Assembly: GCA_003942085.1 (NCBI GenBank)
Contig: DQIQ01000015.1
Span: 1-32,760, forward strand
Origin: Thermoplasmata archaeon
GTDB taxonomy: Archaea; Thermoplasmatota; E2; DHVEG-1
Length of the DNA stretch: 32,760 bases
Reading direction: 5' to 3'
Positions 7,436 through 15,587 of the stretch are shown here, piece by piece; positions within the stretch are counted from its first letter, which is position 1; each line of letters starts with the position of its first letter. A program made the translations under genes and the position numbers. The notes beneath the pieces are model-generated. The model searched no databases. It was not told where the DNA came from and saw only the letters and a list, made by a program, of their open reading frames with translations.

Positions 7436-7534
7436 ATGATGAGTAAAAAAAATATATCTTTAAAATCTACAATAAGTGAACTTGAAAAAAATAAAAAAAA
7501 AGAGAAAAAAAAGACGTTCTCTTTAGATTTCTAA
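7436..7534 (+). CDS. Possible 32-residue lysine-rich small protein
   Basis: A short open frame starts with two ATG codons right after GGGTGATG, a strong match to an archaeal Shine-Dalgarno sequence, and ends with TAA at 7532-7534. The predicted peptide is highly basic in its middle (ELEKNKKKEKKK) and ends TFSLDF. It overlaps the end of the convergent minus-strand gene by 12 bases. Only the ribosome site and the amphipathic composition support it; runs of A in AT-rich DNA give Lys codons by chance. I cannot name a family. Confidence 0.35.
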   Translation: MMSKKNISLKSTISELEKNKKKEKKKTFSLDF

Positions 7535-7855
7535 TTGACCAGGGCACCATCCCATAATCACATGAGGCATTAAGGCCCCTCTGAAGGACCCAGGTATAAC
7601 CATCATCTGACCGCCATATCTGAAACCAGTTGTGCGCTGAGCCATACCGGTCGCGATGTAGTGGACAAAGAGACATCTGAATTCTATTAAATCTCCACCG
7701 TTTATATTTTTAAGCCCAAAGATAACACCTTGGAGGGTGGTGAACCCAATGTCACTTGTTTGTGGTTCTTTGTTTATGGTCGCTCCTGCTGCTACAGGTA
7801 TCGTGGTCATTACCAGCATGCATATAAAGATGCCTAAGATTTTTTTTGTGTTCAT
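7523..7855 (-). CDS. Small secreted protein of unknown function
   Basis: A 110-residue protein with a clear signal peptide: MNTKKILGIFICMLVMTTIP then VAAGA, with cleavage probably after the Ala-rich segment near residue 25. The mature 85 residues have a beta-strand-like, aromatic and Gly-rich sequence (GFTTLQGVIFGL, RCLFVHYIATGMA) without catalytic motifs I recognise. A TATA-like TTTATATATTATG lies about 35-45 bases upstream (near 7888-7900), so it is probably its own transcription unit. Short secreted proteins with nearly identical signal peptides occur in related archaea, but I cannot assign a function. Confidence 0.7.
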   Translation of the reverse strand: MNTKKILGIFICMLVMTTIPVAAGATINKEPQTSDIGFTTLQGVIFGLKNINGGDLIEFRCLFVHYIATGMAQRTTGFRYGGQMMVIPGSFRGALMPHVIMGWCPGQLEI

Positions 7856-7911
7856 ACTTTATTCCCCAACAACTAATATATCAACATAATATATAAATCT
7901 TTTGTTGATTT

Positions 7912-8508
7912 TCATGGAAAATCGCTATAATTACCTAGTTTTACGGTTAATCGGTCTATTTTTTCTCGTGATCGTTCGATGACCCTATTTGAGATGTCAA
8001 CCAACAAAGAGAGATATTCTCCCTCGTAAAAAAGTGAGCCATCTCTGCCGATGGGAGAGTCAAGACGCTCGGTACTACAAATCTCTATAATGATTTTTTT
8101 TCCCGTCGATTTCACTGCTGTGTTTTTAAATCCACAGGATATCGCAATTTTAACCATATTATTTGCAAGCTCAAGGGTCTCTGCTCCGACGTGCAGAATC
8201 GGAGCTTGAGCAAGCAGCCAGAGAAGACCGGTTGTTGCCTTCGTAGCAGCTGTCGTGATCTCTTCTGGCTCAATGATTCGATGCCATATCCCAAGAAATG
8301 ATGCACCTTGCTTATCACCTATCTGTGGGATTTCCATAAGAACAATTCTTCCAGCGCAACTGCTTGAAGTGTAGAAACCTTCGATCTTATTTATCAACTC
8401 AAGAATCTGAAGAATCCCTTCATCTACCTTCTGAGCATCATAAGCTTTCTGTAGGGAGTTTAACGCTCTTTCTTTTGCGTCTAAATATTCCTTTTTACTC
8501 ATAGTCAA
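7912..8508 (-). CDS. taw3: tRNA(Phe) wyosine N4-methyltransferase Taw3 (TYW3 family)
   Basis: Taw3/TYW3 methylates N4 of the 7-(3-amino-3-carboxypropyl)-demethylwyosine at position 37 of tRNA-Phe. The 198-residue protein shows the family signature YTSSSCAGR (residues 47-54) followed by IVLMEIP, then LGIWH, LLWLLAQAPILHV and the FKNTAVKSTGKKIIIEI segment with the conserved Ser/Lys. Length fits archaeal members. Its ATG overlaps the stop of the dehydrogenase gene upstream by 4 bases, so the two are co-translated. Other wyosine genes (taw1, taw2, trm5) are not in the window. Confident family call. Confidence 0.9.
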   Translation of the reverse strand: MTMSKKEYLDAKERALNSLQKAYDAQKVDEGILQILELINKIEGFYTSSSCAGRIVLMEIPQIGDKQGASFLGIWHRIIEPEEITTAATKATTGLLWLLAQAPILHVGAETLELANNMVKIAISCGFKNTAVKSTGKKIIIEICSTERLDSPIGRDGSLFYEGEYLSLLVDISNRVIERSREKIDRLTVKLGNYSDFP

Positions 8509-9656
8509 ACGCTTCTATCTTTTATTGTAAGGGTGATGCCTCGTTTCTTCAAGGCTGAAAAAAACAATGTAGGAGGAATGATTTCTTCGGGGCAAAACAC
8601 GCCATGCTGCTGAATCGTTCCTTCCTCGATCATCTGGGCGGTGATCGCAACAGGGTAAGCTGTGGTGCGCATCATCGCTGTGATATCATGTTCTGTGTCG
8701 TAATAATCGATCATGACATATTCTCGGGACCGCTGTTTCCCCTGTTTTGTTCCTTGGCTGAGCACTTTCAGCAACACTACATCTTCTCCTGTTGTTGGAA
8801 CATTTTTTACCAGCAATGATGCAAAAACATCTCGAGGAGAAACAAGCTGATCACGAATCATCATCTTTGTCTCCTCAGCAAACCCCATATCTAGGATTGC
8901 TTTTATCTTCTCGCAATGACCTGGATATCGTATCGTTTTATAGTCAAGATATCGTATTGTATCTTTGTAGGTGTTTGGTAGTGTCGAGCATCCGCCTGAG
9001 GTCAGAAACGTTTCCATTGTTCCAAACGGTTTTGGGAATTTCAACTCTTCGATCTCGGTCATCGATTTCTTTTCAATGATCTTCCCCTGATCAAGGATGA
9101 GTGCATCTTCAATATATTCATTGATGAGTCCATAGGGCGAAAAAACGATCTGGTAGTTCAAAGGAGGTTTTGGATACCGTGGTAGTCCTCCGACCCGCAA
9201 TTTCACAAAATCAATAGTATCGAGATTATCAACAATATCCCGGGTGATGATGGAGACAAGACCAGGTGCCAGCCCTGAATCAGGGATTATGGTCACCTCG
9301 TTTTCTTCTGCTTTTGAAAAAAGACGTCGTTCGTTTTCGACTATGGTGTTATTGCCGCCAAGGTCTATAAAATGTGTTCTGGTGCTAATCGCTAGCTTTG
9401 CCAGTTCGTAGTTGAATCGATAGGGTAGCGCAGAGACCGCAACATCGACTTTTTTGAACTGGTCCTTCACCTCGCTAGTTTTTTCAGCATTGAGCGGTAT
9501 CACTTTGACATGGGTTCCTTGGAGGAAACTCTTGGATGAAGAGCGAGTTTGAGCATCTTGGTCACCAATGAGGATTTCCTCATAGTTTGAAAATTTATTC
9601 AAATCGTAAGCAATCGCACGTCCCATCATTCCAGCGCCCAAAACTAATATCTTCAT
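8505..9656 (-). CDS. Lysine 6-dehydrogenase / saccharopine dehydrogenase-like enzyme
   Basis: A 383-residue NAD(P)-dependent enzyme with a Rossmann start MKILVLGAGMMGRAIAYDL (GxGxxG at 7-12), then VSALPYRFN, FIDLGGNN, IIPDSGLAPGLVSI, RVGGLPRYPKPPLNY, and TSGGCSTLP/YKTIRYPGHCEK. These match Geobacillus-type lysine 6-dehydrogenase (oxidative deamination of the lysine epsilon-amine) closely, and the saccharopine dehydrogenase family generally. The frame extends upstream to 9818, but the Rossmann fold begins exactly at the ATG at 9656, preceded by GGAGA about 10 bases away, and a longer start would run into the divergent promoter. Co-translated with taw3. Substrate not certain: lysine, saccharopine or a carboxynorspermidine-like imine are possible. 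Confidence 0.85.
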   Translation of the reverse strand: MKILVLGAGMMGRAIAYDLNKFSNYEEILIGDQDAQTRSSSKSFLQGTHVKVIPLNAEKTSEVKDQFKKVDVAVSALPYRFNYELAKLAISTRTHFIDLGGNNTIVENERRLFSKAEENEVTIIPDSGLAPGLVSIITRDIVDNLDTIDFVKLRVGGLPRYPKPPLNYQIVFSPYGLINEYIEDALILDQGKIIEKKSMTEIEELKFPKPFGTMETFLTSGGCSTLPNTYKDTIRYLDYKTIRYPGHCEKIKAILDMGFAEETKMMIRDQLVSPRDVFASLLVKNVPTTGEDVVLLKVLSQGTKQGKQRSREYVMIDYYDTEHDITAMMRTTAYPVAITAQMIEEGTIQQHGVFCPEEIIPPTLFFSALKKRGITLTIKDRSV

Positions 9657-9780
9657 AATAAACGGTCTCCATGAATTATTTTTTAGAATACCTCCCATCA
9701 TTAAAAATTCTTGCTTTACAAATATTTCATAAGCATTATATTCGAAAACCTTATTCACAAGAGCAAAGGGAGTATCGGAT

Positions 9781-11073
9781 ATGACTGAAAAAATGTGGGA
9801 TACGAAAAGAGAGTCCATGCCTTCCTCAAGACTCAGAGAGCTACAGTTGAAACAATTAAAGGATCTCGTCCATCGGGTCTATACAAAGAACAAATACTAT
9901 AAGGAGAAATTCGATGAAGCAAAGATAAAACCTGATATGATCCGAACCTTAAAGGACATTGAAAAAATCCCGTTTCTCACCAAACAGGATCTCCGTTCCT
10001 ATTACCCGTTTGGCCTAATCTGTACTGAACTGGATGAAATCATCGAGGTCCACGCGTCTTCAGGGACCACGGGAAAACCAGTAGTCGGCCCCTACACAAG
10101 AAACGATGTTGATCTCTGGGGTGAGGTCATGGCACGCTCACTCTGGGCAAATGGTGTTCGTAAAAATGATATTGTACAGAACGCCTACGGCTACGGGTTA
10201 TTTACGGGTGCTCATGGGTTTGAGAAAGGGGCACAGAAGATTGGTGCTATGGTTATCACGATCAGCTCGGGAAATACCGAGCGGCAGATCGATGTGATGA
10301 AGGATTTTGGCAGTACCGTGCTTGCCTGCACACCATCGTATTCATTGCATATCGCTGAGGTAGCTGAAGAGAAAGGATTTAATCCTGCGAAGGATTTTAA
10401 ACTGCATCTTGGAGCATTTGGGGCTGAAGCCTGGAGTGAAGGGATGCGAGATAAAATTGAGAAACGCTGGGGAATCGTCGCTCATGAGCACTATGGGTTA
10501 ACTGAACTTATCGGCCCTGGTGTGGTCTCCGAATGTCGCTACAAGAAATTGCATATCAACGCTGATCATTTCTACCCTGAATTAATTGATCCTGCCACTG
10601 GGGAGACCTTAGAGCCTGGTGAACAAGGGGAACTTGTGTTCACCACCTTGACCAAAGAAGCTTTCCCTGCGATTCGATTTCGGACCAAGGACCTTGCATC
10701 GATAACCGAGGAGGTCTGCGAATGCGGACGGACACTGCCTATTCAATCGAGGATCCGGGGGAGAAGCGATGATATGATGAAGGTGAAAGGGGTGATTGTT
10801 TTTCCCTCTCAGATTGAGGCTGCTTTGATGCAGGTTCCTGGAGTGAGTGACAATTATCAGATCGTCAAAACCAAGCAAGGGGAAAGCTACGTTCTCTCCG
10901 TTGAGGTCGAACCCTCTGAAGACCGGTTTAAAACAGGGCATCTAGATAACTTTGAAAAGAAAGCGGAATCAGAAATCTACCGTATCCTTAATTTACATGT
11001 TTCGGTTCATGCGATATCGCCAAAGACGATCCCGCGGAGCACAGGAAAAGCAAAGAGGGTTATTGAGCGCTAA
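9781..11073 (+). CDS. Phenylacetate-CoA ligase family (aryl-CoA synthetase, PaaK-like)
   Basis: This AMP-forming ligase activates an aryl acid with ATP and CoA. The 430-residue protein has the PaaK N-terminus (LRELQLKQLKDLVHRVY), the phosphate loop SSGTTGKP at 93-100, an NAYGYGLFTGAHG segment, the adenine-binding HEHYGLTE, the hinge region with RGRSDDMMKVKGVIVFPSQIE, and the C-terminal catalytic Lys area (STGKAKRV). A Cys pair CECG lies in the usual place. In peptide-fermenting archaea such enzymes handle phenylacetate and indoleacetate from aromatic amino acids; that use here is inference. It has its own promoter, divergent from the dehydrogenase gene, with GGGAG about 10 bases before the ATG, and ends at a T-run. 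Confidence 0.9.
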   Translation: MTEKMWDTKRESMPSSRLRELQLKQLKDLVHRVYTKNKYYKEKFDEAKIKPDMIRTLKDIEKIPFLTKQDLRSYYPFGLICTELDEIIEVHASSGTTGKPVVGPYTRNDVDLWGEVMARSLWANGVRKNDIVQNAYGYGLFTGAHGFEKGAQKIGAMVITISSGNTERQIDVMKDFGSTVLACTPSYSLHIAEVAEEKGFNPAKDFKLHLGAFGAEAWSEGMRDKIEKRWGIVAHEHYGLTELIGPGVVSECRYKKLHINADHFYPELIDPATGETLEPGEQGELVFTTLTKEAFPAIRFRTKDLASITEEVCECGRTLPIQSRIRGRSDDMMKVKGVIVFPSQIEAALMQVPGVSDNYQIVKTKQGESYVLSVEVEPSEDRFKTGHLDNFEKKAESEIYRILNLHVSVHAISPKTIPRSTGKAKRVIER

Positions 11074-11100
11074 ACAACCCTTTTTTTTTTTATGTTTTTT
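11074..11100 (+). terminator. T-run terminator after the CoA ligase gene
   Basis: Directly after the TAA comes CCC followed by twelve T, then ATG and another seven T. Such oligo-T stretches end transcription in archaea without a hairpin. The complementary A-run does not help the convergent gene. Confidence 0.6.
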
Positions 11101-12289
11101 TAATGATTGCCCATAAGCAGATACAGATGAACAACCCTGCCAGGATCGCTATAAAGGGGATGAGTGGCGTGCTGAACGGGAAAAGGATTGGAAAGATGAC
11201 CGGCAGCACTGCTGCACCGATGTTGCTTACCGAGATATACAGGCTTGCTGCGATACCGACGTTTGCCTCGCTGACTCCTTTTTCCGTCTCTTGACAGTAG
11301 AGCGCAAGTGGCCAGGATGCCTGGAAACACACCCCGAAAAGGAAAGCGACCAAAAGGATCAACAACCAGGAAATATCCATATATTGATTAAAGCTCAGTA
11401 TGAGAATCCAGAAGATTATCGATCCGCCAACGACGGAAAGCGTGACCTTTTTTACTCCATATTTCTTTGCGGCGAAAGGAGCGATAAATGCACCAAACGC
11501 GCATCCATACAATAAGAGACCGGCGATATACCCACCTTCTTTTGCAGGGTAAAGAGAATGGATGAACGCGGAGATGACCAGCGTGATGCCAACGATAAGA
11601 AAACCGATGAGAGGATAAAGATAAGCATTTTTCGAGCTAAGCACCTGTTTCATTCCCTCAGCAAACCTCATTTTTTCTACTTTAGCGCGTTCTTCAGGGG
11701 GTGTTGCTGGATGGTCTTTTGCAATGAAAAGCCACAGGAAAAATGCGACAACTGCAAGGACTCCAAAGATGAGAAACCCATTAAACACCTGGCCAACAGT
11801 TTTATCTGGCGTAAGAAGGGGCATGACCAGTGAGCCGGTACCAAATCCGATGAATAAGCCTGAAGCACCTATTCCGATGGGGAGCCCAGCGTGTTTAGCC
11901 GGAAACCATCGAAACATCTGTGGGCCAAGAGCAACCAAAATCCAGGCAAGACCAATACCAGCGATAACACTGCTGAGAAGAATGGTCCAAAAACTATTGA
12001 GAAGCCAAGGACGTATCCCAAAACCAAGTGCCATAAACAGCGCGCCTATTGATATGGACAGTTTCGGTCCTTTTTTATCAATTAATGTTCCGGCTGGCCA
12101 TGCGAAGAAAATCACAAACATTCCAATAAGGGAGATAAGAAGATGTGCCTCCCAATCCGGGACAATAAAATTTAATTCAAAGGTTTTCAGCATTGGCGAC
12201 AGTGCAAACCAGTTCGCACCATACGCAAAGATCACAAACCAAAATGCACCGACGACTGCCCAACGATACCCGTATAGTTTATTTTCCAT
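11090..12289 (-). CDS. Major facilitator superfamily transporter
   Basis: A 399-residue carrier with 12 predicted membrane helices and a central loop (KDHPATPPEERAKVEKMRF). MFS motif A is recognisable as GTLIDKKGPK after helix 2, with AKKYGVKK as the second-half echo after helix 8. It resembles the oxalate/formate or nitrate/nitrite-porter-like branch of MFS; the substrate cannot be read. The frame can be extended to a GTG at 12307, but the ATG at 12289 has GGAGAGG six bases upstream, so I prefer it. It converges on the CoA ligase gene, sharing the AT-rich end region. Could import a carboxylate or export a fermentation product. Confidence 0.83.
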   Translation of the reverse strand: MENKLYGYRWAVVGAFWFVIFAYGANWFALSPMLKTFELNFIVPDWEAHLLISLIGMFVIFFAWPAGTLIDKKGPKLSISIGALFMALGFGIRPWLLNSFWTILLSSVIAGIGLAWILVALGPQMFRWFPAKHAGLPIGIGASGLFIGFGTGSLVMPLLTPDKTVGQVFNGFLIFGVLAVVAFFLWLFIAKDHPATPPEERAKVEKMRFAEGMKQVLSSKNAYLYPLIGFLIVGITLVISAFIHSLYPAKEGGYIAGLLLYGCAFGAFIAPFAAKKYGVKKVTLSVVGGSIIFWILILSFNQYMDISWLLILLVAFLFGVCFQASWPLALYCQETEKGVSEANVGIAASLYISVSNIGAAVLPVIFPILFPFSTPLIPFIAILAGLFICICLWAIIKKT

Positions 12290-12363
12290 AACGTGCCTCT
12301 CCGCCACGCTGAATCTTGTAATGCTATTAAAAGTTACCTATATTTCCCACTGACGAGAGCTTA

Positions 12364-12392
12364 TGTGTAGAAATAAAAGAAGGAAAAAGGTT
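12364..12392 (-). terminator. T-rich terminator after the C25 protease gene
   Basis: On the minus strand, just past the protease stop at 12401, the sequence is AGAACCTTTTTCCTTCTTTTATTTC, a pyrimidine-rich tract with short T-runs and no hairpin. This fits archaeal intrinsic termination. Confidence 0.4.
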
Positions 12393-12400
12393 CTGTTCCT

Positions 12401-15070
12401 CTACACAATAATATAAATGAAGAACACGAACCCATTCACTGTTTTTACCACTTCAGAAACACCGTCTGCATTGACCGATACTGTGATTGTAACTGGACCA
12501 AAACCAAGAACGGGGGACGCTTCGATTGTTCCTGTGCCGCTGACATCAAGTGTTGTGATTGTTCCAGATGTTGTTTGTCCGGAAAGGATGAAATTGCCGT
12601 CAAGGGTTATCTTCCAGACGATATTTGTTGCGCTCGCTTCACCAATGTTTTTAATAGCGGTTGTGACGGCAAGCAGTCCACCGTTGATTGTTTCAATGGT
12701 AAGAAGCGGTTTCAGATCTGTGATGATCACTGTAAGAGGGGCTGACCAGTCACTCTCATATTGATTTTGATCTTTCGCTTTTACTTTAATATCATATGCA
12801 CCGGGGGTTGTCCATGTATATTGCGCTTGTGTTTGTGCACCGGATGCGAAGGGTCCGAACCAGTTGGTGGTATACGATCCAAATTTCCACTGGTACCAAA
12901 CCTGATCCTGATCTGGGTCGGTTGTACTTGTCGTGTAGGTATATTCAATATTTGTTCCTCCATTTGCTGGCCCGTTCGGTCGATTCGGTGTTTGCGGTGG
13001 GTTATTATCTCCTCCCACCACGGTCGCAGATCCCTCATAGGGGAGATAGTTCTGTTTTGTCACCGTTACATACATGGTCCCAGGTGAAGCAGGTGAGAGA
13101 TTAAATGTGATATCGCCTGCGGCATTCGTCGTACCAGTCATATACACATCAGAGCCTTTCCACAGACAAACGTATGCTTGATTCACAGGGTCGCTCCCTG
13201 AATGTACTGAGACGGTAAACGATGAGGAACCGACCGGTAATTGACTGGGATGATTTACTGTGTAACTCATGGGGTTCTCTGTCCAAATGGGAAGTTCAGG
13301 GTCCCCAAGTAAGGTAAGTTCCGTATAACAATATCTGGACACATCCTGATTCACTAACCCGTCGTTTTTATGATCAGAAAAAGCAGCGCCTAGCTTATAG
13401 AGATTATCTTGGAAAATTGATGTAAAAAACTCAATATCATATCCCATGGAAAGGGTATCTACTGAACCGACATAGTACCATCCGTACCGTGAATTGCCGA
13501 TAAATCCTATCCCACCGCCGTTGCTATTTTGTACGAAATGCTCAGCGATACAATTTGAAGTATCGTACGCCGCAGGGTCGCAGCCCATTGAATAGAGAAT
13601 GCCTTGTTTGTTCCCATTGGATAAATCATCCATGTCGGAATTCCCTAGTCCTATACCATGATTGACGTATCCCGTGCCCATAAAATCAGAGCCGGAATGA
13701 TCAGCATGGTTCATGAGATTCTGCCCAGCGTTAATGGCTGCAATGGTATTGGAAAGATGGTTGCCGCCCTGGCTATCATACACCGTTGTCATCGACCAGC
13801 TCGATGGAATGAAGGAATTTTTAATGTAGATCTTGCATTGTTCAGCAGGGGTGCTGCTATCAAGGTCAAAGCCGAAGAACCCTGCTTTCTTCGCGTAATC
13901 GGTCAATGGCGGGTTTTTTTCATAGGTTAATATCTTAGTGATAAAATTCCCTATCTGACCAGTACCGCTCCCTGGGCCGGTCACTGATGCGCGACCAACA
14001 TTGACTTCGCAGACCCAATCAGCATCAAAATCTGCGTAGTAAGCATCGTTTGGGACGGGATCTGGATCGACTGATGAAAACGTTTTATAATGACAGGGGA
14101 CGACATCGACATCACCACCGAGAAGGATAAAGGTCGTGCCCCAATTCGTGTAGACATCCTGCACAAATGCCTTGATTTTTGCTACATCGGACCCGCTGTA
14201 CCCTCCGTTGTTGTAAATCCAGGAGGTTGTCACAATATTGGTAGAGATGCCTTTTCTTGTCTTCCAGTCTGCTAAGGGCTGAAACGCATTCACCCAGCTA
14301 TCCTGGGTGATAATCACATAGTCGTAATTCCCTGGGCCAACACCAGCCGGTTGAGGATTCGGGGACGACCGGAGCGTCACATCATCTGGATTGATCACCA
14401 TGTTTTGAACCATTTGAAGGTAAATGTCCCGTGAGCTATCTGAGATATGCCCAGATAGATAATCGCCACAGACATACCCACCGGTGCCTTCAATGGTGAA
14501 CGTAAGGGAAGTGACAAGGGTTAATTTCTTTTGTAGTGGAATATAATGTATCGGGTAGATAGTAAGATCCGCAATGCTTTGCCCAGCCAGATCATTTTGA
14601 CCGGTTAATTCAATACAGGTGGTTGGATAGATTAGAGTCGATTGATAGGTCCGGGCGTCTGGCTGCACAAATTGATTCTCACTTTGAGTTGTACCAATAG
14701 TCAGAGCTGGTTGTGAAGGATAAAGGATATATTTACCATCTACTGATTGTTCCTTCAGCTCGATGATACGAATAGCTGTTACTTTCATATCAGCTGGGAG
14801 CGCTATGTGTATATTTTTCTCCGGCATCATCGGTTTTCCCACCTCAGATGTGTATCCACCTTTGCTCAAGTGAATGGTATCATATCCCTTGAGGGTATCA
14901 AACGAAAAATCATTTTTCGAAAATGTTATGGTATACGTCCTGTGATAGTTCGATACAGTTACATCAGCCTTTTGTTGTCCAGTGATCAATGAAGACGATA
15001 CTACCGTGAGCATCAGACTACAAACGATCACCAATAAAACCATGTTTTTTATGATCTTCATGTGTCGCAT
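12401..15070 (-). CDS. Secreted C25 (gingipain-like) cysteine protease
   Basis: An 889-residue exported protein: signal peptide 4-28, a beta-rich propeptide-like region (about 35-240) and a gingipain-type caspase-like domain (about 245-600). Visible catalytic features are ILLGGDVDVVP near 316-325, NHADHSG (His458 the probable catalytic His, Asn454-His455 just before) and the nucleophile in YSMGCDPA (Cys497). After it come an Ig-like C25-C domain (about 600-685), a PKD/FnIII-like domain (about 690-785) and a CARDB-like module (about 790-880) ending in the hydrophobic GFVFFIYIIV, perhaps a membrane tail. Likely a surface or released endopeptidase feeding on detrital protein. Start could be the second ATG (15061); a TATA AGTTTAAATATC lies near 15107-15119. 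Own transcript with a T-run end. Confidence 0.88.
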   Translation of the reverse strand: MRHMKIIKNMVLLVIVCSLMLTVVSSSLITGQQKADVTVSNYHRTYTITFSKNDFSFDTLKGYDTIHLSKGGYTSEVGKPMMPEKNIHIALPADMKVTAIRIIELKEQSVDGKYILYPSQPALTIGTTQSENQFVQPDARTYQSTLIYPTTCIELTGQNDLAGQSIADLTIYPIHYIPLQKKLTLVTSLTFTIEGTGGYVCGDYLSGHISDSSRDIYLQMVQNMVINPDDVTLRSSPNPQPAGVGPGNYDYVIITQDSWVNAFQPLADWKTRKGISTNIVTTSWIYNNGGYSGSDVAKIKAFVQDVYTNWGTTFILLGGDVDVVPCHYKTFSSVDPDPVPNDAYYADFDADWVCEVNVGRASVTGPGSGTGQIGNFITKILTYEKNPPLTDYAKKAGFFGFDLDSSTPAEQCKIYIKNSFIPSSWSMTTVYDSQGGNHLSNTIAAINAGQNLMNHADHSGSDFMGTGYVNHGIGLGNSDMDDLSNGNKQGILYSMGCDPAAYDTSNCIAEHFVQNSNGGGIGFIGNSRYGWYYVGSVDTLSMGYDIEFFTSIFQDNLYKLGAAFSDHKNDGLVNQDVSRYCYTELTLLGDPELPIWTENPMSYTVNHPSQLPVGSSSFTVSVHSGSDPVNQAYVCLWKGSDVYMTGTTNAAGDITFNLSPASPGTMYVTVTKQNYLPYEGSATVVGGDNNPPQTPNRPNGPANGGTNIEYTYTTSTTDPDQDQVWYQWKFGSYTTNWFGPFASGAQTQAQYTWTTPGAYDIKVKAKDQNQYESDWSAPLTVIITDLKPLLTIETINGGLLAVTTAIKNIGEASATNIVWKITLDGNFILSGQTTSGTITTLDVSGTGTIEASPVLGFGPVTITVSVNADGVSEVVKTVNGFVFFIYIIV

Positions 15071-15154
15071 TTTAATATTTCCCCTTAATATAGTATTGTA
15101 GTGCCTAGAGATATTTAAACTTAACGAATGTTAACCACAGTATGAAGCTGTTTC

Positions 15155-15334
15155 ATTATTTATAGGGTCATGAAACCAAAAAACAACAACAATAAACGCC
15201 CAGAGGAGAGCCCAGCGGGGTACCAAATACCACCGCGGCTCCTATCAAGACAGCCCGGCCAGCACCAAATGCCGCCTGAGCCGCCCTCTAGGTATGATAC
15301 TCTTTGTCATTCTAACTATTTAAAACTATGCTGA
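15155..15334 (+). other. GC-rich island: possible structured RNA or 54-residue ORF
   Basis: Within AT-rich DNA, 15195-15293 is conspicuously GC-rich. On the plus strand it folds into a hairpin (15204-15243: AGGA, GCC, GCGGGGTA, loop CCAAA, TACC-A-CCGC, GGC, TCCT) and a second shorter hairpin around GGC-GC-ACCAAAT-GC-GCC (15257-15276). An alternative outer stem pairs AGAGG at 15202-15206 with CCTCT at 15285-15289. A TATA-like TTATTTATA is at 15155-15163. The same strand also has an ORF (15170-15334, 54 residues, proline- and asparagine-rich, start MKPKNNNNK). I cannot decide between RNA, peptide or both, and recognise no family. Confidence 0.4.
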
Positions 15335-15396
15335 CAAAATAACACTCTGAAAAAACACTAATCGAAAAAACAGGAAAAGGGTCTGAAAAACCATAA

Positions 15397-15410
15397 GAAA
15401 ATTTTTAATG
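15397..15410 (+). promoter_or_regulatory. TATA-like box of the candidate structured RNA
   Basis: AAAATTTTTAATGC sits about 25 bases before the first stem of the structured RNA at 15433, the spacing for archaeal transcription start near 15425-15430. No open frame begins there. Confidence 0.4.
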
Positions 15411-15427
15411 CACCAGCAGTTTTCGCA

Positions 15428-15530
15428 CCTTACCTCTATCAAAAGAAAATCGGTGATTCATGATCCGATTTGACGACATAGAGGCACAGGAAACCTCCGG
15501 TAACCCTACCGGGGGTTTCTGATTTCAAAT
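15428..15530 (+). ncRNA. Candidate structured non-coding RNA, about 100 nt
   Basis: Two nested perfect 7-base stems are visible: CCTCTAT (15433-15439) with ATAGAGG (15478-15484) outside, and AAATCGG (15447-15453) with CCGATTT (15465-15471) inside. The internal loop has GA on each side next to the inner stem (15445-15446 and 15472-15473), which could form tandem sheared G-A pairs as in L7Ae-bound kink-turns. A third, 12-pair hairpin (15491-15518) and a T-run follow, and a TATA-like box precedes. No open frame fits. I do not recognise a known RNA family; it could be a box C/D-like or L7Ae-binding RNA or a leader element. Confidence 0.5.
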
Positions 15531-15533
15531 TTT
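15491..15533 (+). terminator. Strong hairpin with T-run
   Basis: AAACC-T-CCGGTA, loop ACCC, TACCGG-G-GGTTT forms a 12-pair stem with one G-T pair, followed about 10 bases later by ATTTTTTAA. This looks like an intrinsic terminator or the last domain of the structured RNA. On the minus strand it would equally form a hairpin, but no gene ends there. Confidence 0.55.
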
Positions 15534-15587
15534 TTAAACCTTCAATTTTCAGCGATTTACTCATCAAAACCGTTAGAAAAAACAAAA

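Noticed and set aside
8604-9079. Plus-strand open frames inside the lysine/saccharopine dehydrogenase gene
   Set aside because: Cys/His-rich shadow translations of a gene with strong family motifs on the minus strand.
9657-9818. Upstream extension of the dehydrogenase gene
   Set aside because: The open frame would add 54 residues before the Rossmann fold and cover the divergent promoter; no family member has such an extension.
11724-12353. 209-residue plus-strand open frame
   Set aside because: It runs antisense to the MFS transporter gene, which has clear transmembrane and family features; the plus-strand product is Pro/Arg/Ser-rich with no motif and is a codon-bias shadow.
15155-15300. 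CRISPR repeat or SRP/RNase P RNA in the GC-rich island
   Set aside because: No repeated unit with spacers, and none of the conserved SRP or RNase P cores (no GAGGAAAGTCC-like or GNAR/GGAA arrangement) is visible on either strand.
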